Shown here piece after piece: positions 7,867 through 16,200 of a stretch of 22,678 bases of DNA. A model generated the notes under the pieces. It was not told where the DNA came from, searched no databases, and worked only from the letters and a program-made list of their open reading frames with translations. Origin of the DNA: Acidobacteriaceae bacterium (lineage in GTDB: Bacteria; Acidobacteriota; Terriglobia; Terriglobales; Acidobacteriaceae); NCBI GenBank assembly GCA_003165855.1, contig PMXH01000561.1:16683-39360 (forward strand). The letters are read 5' to 3'. A program made the translations under genes and the position numbers. Within the stretch, counting starts at the first letter, position 1, and each line of letters opens with the position of its first letter.

Positions 7867-9087
7867 ATGGTTGACGCTCCAGATAGAAAAGTTGTTTTTA
7901 GCGATGATGTTCTGCAGGACCCGTATCCCACATACGCCCGGTTGCACGAAGAGGGTCCATTGCATTTCCTGGATGTGGGCAAATGGGCGGTCTGGTCGAT
8001 TTTCAGCCACGCCGAGTGTGCCTCGATCGCGAAAGACCCCCGATTATCCGCGAAACGCGCGCAGCAGATGTTATTGCCGCTGCCGATCAGCCGCCAGGCT
8101 GAGTTCAGCGAACTCGCGCGCATGCTGGGCTTGTGGCTGATCTTCATGGACGCGCCGCAGCACACCCGGTTGCGAAAGCTTCTCAACAAAGGATTTGCGC
8201 CCGCGGCGATTGAAGGCTTGCGTCCGCAAGTCGAAGCCATGGTTGATCGAATGCTAAAGCCTTTGGAGCATGGTTCTGAAGTTGATCTTATGCGCGAATT
8301 CGCAAACCCCATGCCGGTGCGCATCATCCTGGAAATGCTCGGCATACCGCAGGAACTGCGGGACACGTTCGTCAATTGGTCGCGGGACATCGCGGTGTTT
8401 CGAGGCAGTCCAGAACGCACGGTGGCACAGGCACAAGCGGCGCAAGATGCTCTAGTCGAGTTAACTGATTTTTTTCGAAAGACCGTGGCGGAACGACGAC
8501 GCAACAAGGGGAACGACCTGATTAGCCTTCTCATCGACATCGAGGATGAAGGCGAAGTGCTGACCGAGGAAGAGCTCTACGCGCAGTGTATTGCGCTGCT
8601 TTTCGCCGGGCATGAGACCACTCGAAACCTCATCGGCAATGGATTGTACACGCTCCTGAAGCATCCGGAAGAGACTGCGGAGTTACGGGAGAAACCGGAG
8701 ATGATCCGGACGGCTGTGGAGGAGCTTTTGCGTTACGAAAGTCCCGTACAATTCACTGCTCGCGTGCTGAAGGAAGAGATCGAGGTATGCGGCCAGCGCA
8801 TACCAAAGAAATGGTCGATCTTATGCATGCTCGGTGCGGCGAACCGGGATCCGAAGAAATTCAAGGAGCCGAATCGGTTAGACCTGAAAAGGTTGAACAA
8901 CGAACACCTGGCGTTTAGCGCGGGTCCGCACTTTTGCATTGGAGCCCAACTGGCGCGCTTAGAGGGACAGATTGCGATTTTGAATCTGGTGCAGCGATTC
9001 CCGAAGATGAGGCTTACTGGCCCGCGACCAGAGTGGGCTTCTACATTCGGATTCAGGGGTCTGAAAAGTCTTCCGGTAATTATGTGA
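7867..9087 (+). CDS. Cytochrome P450 (bacterial soluble class, CYP107-like)
   Basis: 406 residues from ATG 7867, with GGGAAGG six bases upstream; a TTG at 7861 falls against the ribosome site and is less likely. All core P450 motifs are present: I-helix AGHETT at 247-252 (oxygen activation), ExxR as Glu286-Arg289, and the haem loop FSAGPHFCIGAQLAR with the axial Cys357. No membrane anchor is present and the length is typical for soluble bacterial P450s, so it needs separate ferredoxin and reductase partners, none of which are encoded here. The substrate cannot be deduced. It is convergent with the TPP-enzyme gene downstream, with about 200 bases between. It is probably transcribed alone or with the lipocalin-like gene 116 bases upstream. 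Confidence 0.94.
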   Translation: MVDAPDRKVVFSDDVLQDPYPTYARLHEEGPLHFLDVGKWAVWSIFSHAECASIAKDPRLSAKRAQQMLLPLPISRQAEFSELARMLGLWLIFMDAPQHTRLRKLLNKGFAPAAIEGLRPQVEAMVDRMLKPLEHGSEVDLMREFANPMPVRIILEMLGIPQELRDTFVNWSRDIAVFRGSPERTVAQAQAAQDALVELTDFFRKTVAERRRNKGNDLISLLIDIEDEGEVLTEEELYAQCIALLFAGHETTRNLIGNGLYTLLKHPEETAELREKPEMIRTAVEELLRYESPVQFTARVLKEEIEVCGQRIPKKWSILCMLGAANRDPKKFKEPNRLDLKRLNNEHLAFSAGPHFCIGAQLARLEGQIAILNLVQRFPKMRLTGPRPEWASTFGFRGLKSLPVIM

Positions 9088-9295
9088 AAACCTCGTACGG
9101 GCGATGAGTCACAGCCGATGGTGAGGTAGTTATCAAGGAAGGTTGCTGATCGCGTCTGCCCTACACCGTTCGATCCTCCGAACTTGTCACAGTCGGAACG
9201 CCTTTTTTGAATGCTCCGAAAGGGCAGCAACAGCCGACTCCGGATCGCACAGCTGAGCTCTCACTGCTATCTGCGGTGAGACAGAGATTCTGGAC

Positions 9296-10852
9296 TTATA
9301 GTGGCACTTCGATCAGCGTCGGTCCTTCGCTCGCGAAGCCTTCCCGCAGAGCCTTGGCAAATCCATCCAGCGAATCGACCCGGGTACCGGGCACTCCCAT
9401 GCCTTTCGCCAACAGCACCCAGTCGAGATCGGGACGTCCGATCTCGAACATCTCCAAGGCGCGCCGTCCCGGATCACCCACTCCCAGATAAGAGAATTCG
9501 CGCTTCAGAACCGCATAAGCGCGGTTGGCGAAAATCACCGTTGTGACCTTGAGTCCTTCGCGAGCCATGGTCCACAACGCTTGTAGTGTGTACATCCCGC
9601 TACCGTCGGCGCTCAGGCACAACACCCGGCGCTCCGGGCACGCCACGGCCGCACCTACCGCCAACGGCAAAGCAATTCCAATCGAGCCTCCGGTGTTCCC
9701 CAGCCAGTCGTGGGGCGGAGCGCCTCTCGTCGCCGCCATCATGCCTCGTCCTGAGGTCATGGATTCGTCCACCACAATGGCATTCTCAGGCAGGAGAGCC
9801 CCCACTGCGGCGGAAAGGCCGGCGAGCGTGATCTCGCCACTCGGCACGCGTGGTCGTTCTGCATTTTCTTGGACCAGCGGTGTTCGATGTGACGACAACA
9901 GTGCCTCGAGCGCTTCGAGCGCTCCGACATAATCCTCGCCGGCATTGGCCAGCGTGTAGATATCGCATTCTGGCGACGTGAAGGCACTGTCCTTCCCCGG
10001 GTAGGCAAAATACGCAACCGGCGCCTGCGCGCCCACCAGAATGAGTTGACGAAATTCCTTTAGTTGCTCGACGGCCTGCTCCAGAACATATTGGACACGT
10101 TCGACTGGGACGACGCCAGAGCCGCGCTCCAGCCGTGTGACGGGATAGGGAGCAAGGAGTTTGGCACTTGTCGCCGCCGCGATGCGCCCCGCAGTCGCCA
10201 GTCCTGTGCCGTAGAGCGCATTGCCGGTCATCAGAAGAGCTGTTCGCACTCCCGACCGGAGCATGGCTGCCGCGTGCTCGATGGTTGCCGTCGCCGGTGA
10301 GGGAGGCTTAGGTAGACCAGGAAGCGCAGCCACGGTTCCGCCCTCGCTCCAGGCAACATCGGCAGGCACGATCAGCGTCGCAATCTGACCTGGAGCAGTA
10401 CGCGCGGCGACGATCGCAGCGACTGCGTCGCGGCCCACTTCCGAGGGTGAGGCAGACGTCCGCAACCATTTGGAACAAGGCCGCGCGATGGCTTCGATAT
10501 CCGAAGTGAGTGGTGTGTCGTGGCGCAAGTGATAAGTGGCATGCTGGCCGACAAGGTTGACTATCGGCACGTGTGCCCGGCTCGCATTGTGCAGATTGGC
10601 AAGGCCGTTCCCGAGACCGGGGCCCAGGTGCAGCAGGGTGCATGCCGGTTTCTCGGCCATGCGCGCGTAGCCGTCCGCGGCTCCGGTGACAACGCCTTCG
10701 AATAAACCGAGCACGCAGCGCATTGCCGGCATTCGGTCAAGCGCGGCGACAAGATGAATTTCCGAGGTGCCGGGATTCGTGAAGCAGATTCCAACCCCTC
10801 CGGCGACCAGCGTGCGAATCAAACTTTCTGCACCATTCATCTGTTTGGACAA
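9296..10852 (-). CDS. TPP-dependent enzyme, acetolactate synthase large-subunit-like
   Basis: 518 residues from TTG 10852, with AGGA six bases upstream; the ATG four codons later would be 18 bases from that site. The three-domain ThDP architecture is visible: N-terminal Pyr domain with the catalytic Glu52 in FEGVVTGAADGYARM, a central domain (about 190-330), and a C-terminal PP domain with the diphosphate/Mg motif ADGSG at 415-419 closing at Asn443. A typical motif starts GDG; Ala here is a mild variation. The protein is shorter than biosynthetic IlvB (about 560-600) and belongs to the stand-alone 'acetolactate synthase-like' group that also includes benzoylformate-decarboxylase-like enzymes, so it probably decarboxylates or carboligates a 2-oxo acid. 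No IlvN-type regulatory subunit or other branched-chain gene is nearby. A relic of its 3' end lies at 6040-6232. Confidence 0.87.
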   Translation of the reverse strand: MSKQMNGAESLIRTLVAGGVGICFTNPGTSEIHLVAALDRMPAMRCVLGLFEGVVTGAADGYARMAEKPACTLLHLGPGLGNGLANLHNASRAHVPIVNLVGQHATYHLRHDTPLTSDIEAIARPCSKWLRTSASPSEVGRDAVAAIVAARTAPGQIATLIVPADVAWSEGGTVAALPGLPKPPSPATATIEHAAAMLRSGVRTALLMTGNALYGTGLATAGRIAAATSAKLLAPYPVTRLERGSGVVPVERVQYVLEQAVEQLKEFRQLILVGAQAPVAYFAYPGKDSAFTSPECDIYTLANAGEDYVGALEALEALLSSHRTPLVQENAERPRVPSGEITLAGLSAAVGALLPENAIVVDESMTSGRGMMAATRGAPPHDWLGNTGGSIGIALPLAVGAAVACPERRVLCLSADGSGMYTLQALWTMAREGLKVTTVIFANRAYAVLKREFSYLGVGDPGRRALEMFEIGRPDLDWVLLAKGMGVPGTRVDSLDGFAKALREGFASEGPTLIEVPL

Positions 10853-10863
10853 GCTCTATCCTT

Positions 10864-10882
10864 TCGACTTCACCGGAGTCGA
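10864..10882. promoter_or_regulatory. Inverted repeat in the leader of the TPP-enzyme gene
   Basis: TCGACT and AGTCGA form perfect 6-base arms around a 7-base spacer, immediately upstream of the AGGA ribosome site of the minus-strand TPP gene. It could be an operator half-site pair or a small leader hairpin. Confidence 0.4.
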
Positions 10883-11060
10883 TCAACCTGACAAATAACC
10901 ATGCCTCTAAACTTAGGACTCGCCGAAAGCATGGATTCCCAAGGCACGCGAGAAGGGTAAACGTACAGCTTGGACTAAAGAGCGGAGCTTTTCAAGGCTG
11001 GGAAAACGGCGGTGCAGAGCGGCACTAATTTCTTTTGGTTGCGAGGGCGGCGATTGGGAA

Positions 11061-12467
11061 CTATTTGTGCTGGACCTCCAAACGGGACATCGTGGCTGAT
11101 GGTTGCCGCGATCGGCGCTCGCTTCCATCGTCCTCACACTCCTGCTCCAGCGTGTCCGGTCCGGCCGACTTCTGAAGCCAGCGCAGCCACGTCTTTTTCA
11201 GCTTCTGCAGGAGCGGGCTCCTCAGCAACAACTTCCTGGCACACCCATCGATCGCCGAGGTACCTGATTGAAGGCAGTTCAATTTAAATCCGCCAAATGA
11301 CAGAGCGTATAAACGCACGGGCCCATCCTTACAGGACTGATTGCAGATGGCGCGCTTATACTGTCGATCCCCGCCTCCAAAATCGATCTCAGTCGCCCGG
11401 CGATCCGGCTCAAAACACTCTTCGATGCTGTGCAGCAAGAGGTGAAGTCCCGGAGAGTACTTGCCGAACCTGGAATCAAACCCCATGAAATTGGCGTGAA
11501 ACGTGTTCTTGTAGTGGTTCCCGATGAGAAAGGCGCAAGGCTGTTCCGCCAGATAGAGGACGCAGCCCCTCATCCATCCTCGATGGGCTGCAACCCGCAG
11601 AGCTTCATAGTTCTCAACATCGGCTTTAAATCCCGCCCCAATTGCCCTCTGATAGGTTTTCTCGGAGACCTTGTCGACTTCCTGGGCCAGATCCTCCAAC
11701 TCCTCTTCTGTGCGGTAGCAGCGGATGCGCACCTGACCGGCGAAGGCATCCGTTAGCTTCTTCTCATGCCGACGGAATTCATGCCGATTCTTGCGCGACA
11801 GGCTTTGAAGAAACTTGTCGAAGCTCTCCGGCAGTCTCACGAAACGGTGCTCCTCAACCGGCAGAAAGTGTCCACGGCGCAAGAAATTGGGCTTTTCCCT
11901 AGCGGCGAGGTACAAGGCCGAGTCCTCGCGCACCCGCATGAACTCGGCCATATCTGCTTCCCCTTGTTGAAGACACGACACGATCCCGCTCACCAGGAAC
12001 TCGCTACTTTCCTGGGATTGATTTCCGAGGAATCCCCCTTGGACGAACAATAATCTGCGAACGCGGGGCTGGAAGAGTGTTTTGTACCCCACCCTGAGGG
12101 TCAATTGGGTGTCCTCCAGGCGCCCTATCAGCATGCAATCGGGCAGGCCGTCACGGTAGACTACCATCACATGAGGCCGTAAGAAACCGGCTGTGCATTG
12201 CGCCGAGGCGAAGAAGTAATCGATGTCGGCCATGGGACCTTCACACCACAGGCTCCATATTTCTCTGAGTTGCTCAAGTTCTGGAATGGTTTTCGCGATC
12301 CGCAGCGTCAGTCCCATTCCTTCGATCCCCAGCTCATTGTGATCCCAGTGCAAGGCCTTTTCTCCAATGCTCGCCGACACTACTGCCGGCAGAATTCTTA
12401 TCGAGTGACTACTGGCGGGGGAGAAGCGGCCAAGAGTATTTATAGGGGGAGGGACAGGCTGATTCAC
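11061..12467 (-). CDS. GNAT-fold acetyltransferase, CelD/BioF2-like (polysaccharide-associated)
   Basis: 468 residues from GTG 12467, with GGGAG five bases upstream. No signal peptide or membrane span. The central and C-terminal part matches the Acetyltransf_6 (CelD/FemAB-like) family: a SLSRKNRHEFRRHEKKL basic segment near 228-244, the conserved HANFMGFDSRFGKYSPG region near 322-338, and IDFGGGDRQYKRAIC near 362-376. Members are often found with cellulose or exopolysaccharide synthesis genes, where they are thought to acylate sugar units or precursors. About 50 N-terminal residues and a charged tail of about 45 residues (QECEDDGSERRSRQ) lie outside the domain and look disordered. No polysaccharide gene is adjacent, but a CRP-like site lies about 30 bases upstream of the start, suggesting global control. 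A FemAB-like peptidyl transferase is the alternative. Confidence 0.78.
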   Translation of the reverse strand: MNQPVPPPINTLGRFSPASSHSIRILPAVVSASIGEKALHWDHNELGIEGMGLTLRIAKTIPELEQLREIWSLWCEGPMADIDYFFASAQCTAGFLRPHVMVVYRDGLPDCMLIGRLEDTQLTLRVGYKTLFQPRVRRLLFVQGGFLGNQSQESSEFLVSGIVSCLQQGEADMAEFMRVREDSALYLAAREKPNFLRRGHFLPVEEHRFVRLPESFDKFLQSLSRKNRHEFRRHEKKLTDAFAGQVRIRCYRTEEELEDLAQEVDKVSEKTYQRAIGAGFKADVENYEALRVAAHRGWMRGCVLYLAEQPCAFLIGNHYKNTFHANFMGFDSRFGKYSPGLHLLLHSIEECFEPDRRATEIDFGGGDRQYKRAICNQSCKDGPVRLYALSFGGFKLNCLQSGTSAIDGCARKLLLRSPLLQKLKKTWLRWLQKSAGPDTLEQECEDDGSERRSRQPSATMSRLEVQHK

Positions 12468-12495
12468 AATTATCTCCCGAGGCTAACCAAGTGTC

Positions 12496-12511
12496 TGTGA
12501 TTGAAATCACG
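12496..12511. promoter_or_regulatory. CRP/FNR-family-like binding site
   Basis: TGTGATTGAAATCACG matches the TGTGA-N6-TCACA consensus at nine of ten defined positions and contains a perfect inverted repeat (GTGATT-GA-AATCAC, 12497-12510). It lies 29 bases upstream of the GTG of the acetyltransferase gene and about 215 bases from the cytosine deaminase. Binding by a CRP-family protein is inferred from sequence only. Confidence 0.55.
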
Positions 12512-12685
12512 CATGATCTTGGGTTGGGGAGAAGAGCCACGGGTCAGTCTTTCACAAGGCCACAGAGACTGGGCGCTCGGACATCCGAAAACAGAAAGAA
12601 ATTATCACCTTTCGTTTCGCGAGCGTGCGACGGAATGAGCTGGGACAGCGGGCGCACGCCGGGGTTCGCACGGTGTAGTGCCCTA

Positions 12686-12715
12686 AAGACACCCTCCCGA
12701 AGGGGCACATATAAT
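12686..12715 (+). promoter_or_regulatory. Sigma-70-type promoter giving a leaderless or near-leaderless transcript
   Basis: A perfect TATAAT at 12710-12715 is preceded at 18 bases by AAGACA (12686-12691, four of six matches to TTGACA). The -10 box ends only eight bases before the ATG at 12724, so transcription would begin at or just before the start codon. The short AAGAG near 12717 is too close to act as a normal ribosome site. Confidence 0.6.
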
Positions 12716-12723
12716 CAAGAGCC

Positions 12724-13176
12724 ATGTCCAGTTTTGATTACTCAGCGATGCTGGAGGTGGCGATAGCGGAAGCCCGCAAGGGGCTGGCGGAGGGCGGCAT
12801 TCCTATCGGTGCCGCGATTTTTGACGGGAGCGGCAAACTTCTTGGCGCCGGCCACAACCGGCGCGTACAGAACGGCGATCCTTCATTGCACGGCGAAACC
12901 GATGCCTTCCGCAATGCGGGACGCCAGCGCAGTTATCGCAAGCTCATCATGGTCACGACGCTTGCGCCCTGCTGGTATTGCAGCGGGCTGGTGCGGCAGT
13001 TTGGCTTCGGCACGTTGGTCGTTGGGGAGAGCCGCAATTTCCAGGGCGGGGTGGAGTGGCTGCGCTCGCTGGGGATAAATGTAATCGACCTCGATTCCGC
13101 GGAGTGCGTTTCGATGTTGGGCGAGTATATTCGCGCGACTCCAGAAGTGTGGAACGAGGATATCGGGCGAGACTGA
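12724..13176 (+). CDS. Cytosine deaminase, yeast FCY1-like (CDA fold)
   Basis: 150 residues from ATG 12724. Zinc ligands and catalytic residues of the cytidine-deaminase superfamily are in place: His56 and Glu58 in LHGE, Cys83 and Cys86 in PCWYC. The protein follows Saccharomyces cytosine deaminase FCY1 almost end to end: EGGIPIG at 23-29, GHN with Asn45 (pyrimidine-contacting in FCY1), GESRNF at 101-106, and the C-terminal PEVWNEDIG carrying Trp143 and Asp146, equivalents of FCY1 Trp152 and Asp155 that cap the active site. It therefore probably converts cytosine to uracil in the cytoplasm; it is unrelated in fold to E. coli CodA. Purine deaminases and an NCS2 permease lie downstream, supporting a base-salvage context. 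Another nucleobase or modified-base substrate remains possible. Confidence 0.82.
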   Translation: MSSFDYSAMLEVAIAEARKGLAEGGIPIGAAIFDGSGKLLGAGHNRRVQNGDPSLHGETDAFRNAGRQRSYRKLIMVTTLAPCWYCSGLVRQFGFGTLVVGESRNFQGGVEWLRSLGINVIDLDSAECVSMLGEYIRATPEVWNEDIGRD

Positions 13177-13185
13177 GACTCCTCA

Positions 13186-13199
13186 GCGGCTAAAGCCGC
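13186..13199. terminator. Short hairpin between convergent genes
   Basis: GCGGC-TAAA-GCCGC forms a perfect 5-bp stem with a 4-base loop, ten bases after the cytosine deaminase stop. It lacks a clean U-tract but is followed by GGTTGATTTTG, so weak termination for the plus-strand gene is possible. It may also be a dispersed REP-like element. Confidence 0.45.
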
Positions 13200-13220
13200 G
13201 GTTGATTTTGCGAGGCTTGT

Positions 13221-13240
13221 GGCATCGCTGAGGCGATGCC
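13221..13240. terminator. Strong hairpin (8-bp stem) between convergent genes
   Basis: GGCATCGC-TGAG-GCGATGCC is a perfect 8-bp stem with a tetraloop, 22 bases past the end of the TonB-receptor gene on the minus strand and 45 bases past the deaminase on the plus strand. There is no U-tract on either side; it may act as a bidirectional transcript end or mRNA 3' stabiliser. Confidence 0.5.
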
Positions 13241-13261
13241 CTGATGCGAATCATAGTGGAT

Positions 13262-16200
13262 CTAGAAGCTGAGGCTTAATGACATCTGGATCTGCCTCGC
13301 GCTTCCGATGGTTTTATTCGTCACACCCAGACCACTGCCGGTCGTCGGGCAGACGTAAAGAGATCCTGTGAAGTTCTGGTTACAGGGACTCAAGGTCGCT
13401 GGCGTACCGACGACGGGAAAGCCGTTGAAGTTGATGTTCTGGCTTACGTCGTCGATTGGGATATCGAAGCTCGCAGTGTTGGTCAGGTTGAAGACATCGA
13501 AGCTATACTTCAGGGAAGAGCGCTCGGTAATCTGAGTCATCTTTACCAGCGAGATGTCTGCGCGCCGCTGCCAGGACTGCCGAAAAATATTGCGCTGGCC
13601 GTTGGCGATAAAGTTCGTCTCGTAGGGATCATTCGAAGGAATCGCTCCGTTCAAGGCGCCTCCGGCCAGCAACGGAATGCCGAAACAACTGGCGTTCAGC
13701 GCAGGGCTAGCGCCCGCACCCGAGGCTCCGGTGAGGGCTTGCTTGGCTGAGCAACCGGAGAGCGGAACAATGGGATTCGTAATGCCATCGTTGTCGCCGT
13801 AGAAGATGCTGCCGACTGCGCCTGAGTAATCGACAACGCTGTAGGGCTGACCGCTCTGGATGACAGTCAGGCCGGTAATTGCCCATCCATCGGCGAGCTT
13901 GCCTTTGAATGAAGATACCGAGAAAAAAGCGGGGAACTGGTACATATAAGTGAAATTGAGGACGTGTTTGCGGTCGAAGTCGGAGAGACCGTAACCGGAA
14001 CGCAGATTCAGAGGATTGTTGCCGTTGTAAAAGAGGCCCATCGCGCTTTGCTCGTCCGTGGAATGAGAGAAGGTGTAGGAAGCGCCGACTTGCAAGCCAT
14101 GGCTCATGCGCTTTTCAACGTGGACCTGAAGCGCGTTGTAAGCAGAGATGCCGGCGGCGGTGTAGGACTCAGACTCGGAGGAATAGCCGATGTAGGGAAC
14201 GCGCAGATCGACGTTTCCGCCTTCGAAAGTCTCCTGGTAGGGCTGCGGCGGCTGCCCGTTGACGCTGGGCAAGTTGATCGGCGTGCAATTTCCAAAGACT
14301 TGTGGATTGCAGGTGGATGGTCCTACCACCGAGTAGCCGTAGGTGTAGTCCTGCTCGAACGGCGTACCCGGCCGGATGGGATTGGAAGGTGAGGCTATCT
14401 GCGCCTGGTTGAAAGGAAGGGGGACGATTTCATGGCGGCCGAGATTGCCGACGTAGCCAATCTCGATGGCGAGGTCGTGGCGCGGCTGCCATTGAATGTC
14501 GAGCGTCTGGTTGAGCGTATAGGGAAGCTTGTTGGCGCGGTTGTAATCCGCGAATGAGAATAGTTGAGCGCCGTTTGTGATGTCCGTCGCATTGGGCAGG
14601 GACAGATCGGCAGGATTGCCAGAGGGAGGCGCCCCGAGCGTAGACCCCCAAGGATTTTCAAATCCACCAGGACAGTTGACATACGCAGGAGCACAAACTT
14701 GCGCATTCACCCAGGGTGGAGTCTGATTTACGCCGAACGGACCGCCCGCGATCACGCCGGACGCAAACCCGGGAGAAAGATAGGTAAAGAGTTCGCCGCG
14801 ATCGTAGTACATGCCCCAGCCGGCGCGGACCACGACTTTGTCGCTGAACATCTTCGGGCTCCAGGCTAAGCCGACGCGCGGCGCGAGACCCCACTGGCGT
14901 CCTGTAAGAGTCGAACTGCTCACGCCCTTGGTCGGGAAATCGGGATTGTTCCCCGCGACAATGAAGCCGTTCGACTTGATTATGTCATCGGTCGCGTCGT
15001 AGTTGTAGCTCGACGGATCGAAGTTAAAAATACGCCCGTTTTTTTCGGTCAGACCCCCGTGATAGTCGAAGCGCAGACCGGCGCTGATGCTGAGGTTGGA
15101 ACGGACTTGAAACTTGTCCTGAAGATACCAGCCCGATTCGTGCGAGCGGTAGTAACGGTTGGCATCTCCCTGCAAGAAGGTCGTGGTGATAAATCCGTCA
15201 GCCTGATAGCCGATGGGCGAACCCGTGAGGAAGTCGGCGAAATTGTTGAAGCCGATCATGCCCGTATTGGTTCTATCATCGCGAGCATTGAGCTGGGTGT
15301 AGGAAAAGCTCCCGCCGAAGGTAAGTGTGTGTTTGCCATGGTTCCAGATGGCATTGACCGAGGGCATCCAGCGGTTCTGAAAGATGCCGGTGAATGCGCC
15401 CTGAGACGCCGCCGTGGCGCCGATGTTCAGGCCGGCGTTGAAAGGTGGACCGCAGGCGGCCTGGTCCTGATTGGAAGTGCAATTGCCCGCATTCGCTGCA
15501 GCATCGTTCCCCAGATCGTCGACGATGGTGATGCCGGGAAAAACGTTCGAGCCGAAAGCATTGATGCCGATTGATCCTGGAGTGAAAGGCTGGTCAATCG
15601 TGCTGTAGACTTTTTCGCGAATGAACCCGAACACCTCGGAGACACTAAGGTTCGATCTGATCGATTGCGTGTTCGTAATGGACACAACCTGGCTTCCGGC
15701 GTCCAGGTGTTGGGTGAAACCTTCGACCGAGGAAAACCCGAAAGGCGCCGAAGTGGGATCATGCTGGTAGTAATACTTCAACGATAGAGTGTCTTTCGGG
15801 GTAGCTAGATAATCGAGATCGGACACGGCTTGATCGGATATGAAATAAGCCGGTTGCGTGAGGAAAACATTCTCCGGGAAGTTCACTGTCGGTAAGGAGT
15901 TAGGATTCGCCGATGGGAACAGATACTGGCCATTCGGCAACTTGGTGGTCAACAGATTATAGGCGACCGAATCGATGCCCCCCGGCGTTCCGACCGAAGG
16001 ACTAACAACGGTCCCCCAGTCGCTAAGAGCGATGTTTGCCAATGCTGCGGGACTACGATCATCAGTCAGCCCGAAAGGCGCCGCCGTCCGCGAAGCTCCA
16101 ATCTCCAAATCGGAAACGTGAGTGTGCTGATAGCTGGCAAACCCAAAGAGCCGGTCCTTGATGAGAGCCCCACCGATGGTTCCTCCGGCCGTGTAACGGT

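Noticed and set aside
7845..8540. Minus-strand open frame opposite the P450 gene
   Set aside because: No recognisable motif; low-complexity Arg/Ser composition typical of an antisense shadow.
10913..11137. Small minus-strand frame between the acetyltransferase and the TPP enzyme
   Set aside because: No ribosome site or similarity, and it overlaps the acetyltransferase 3' end.
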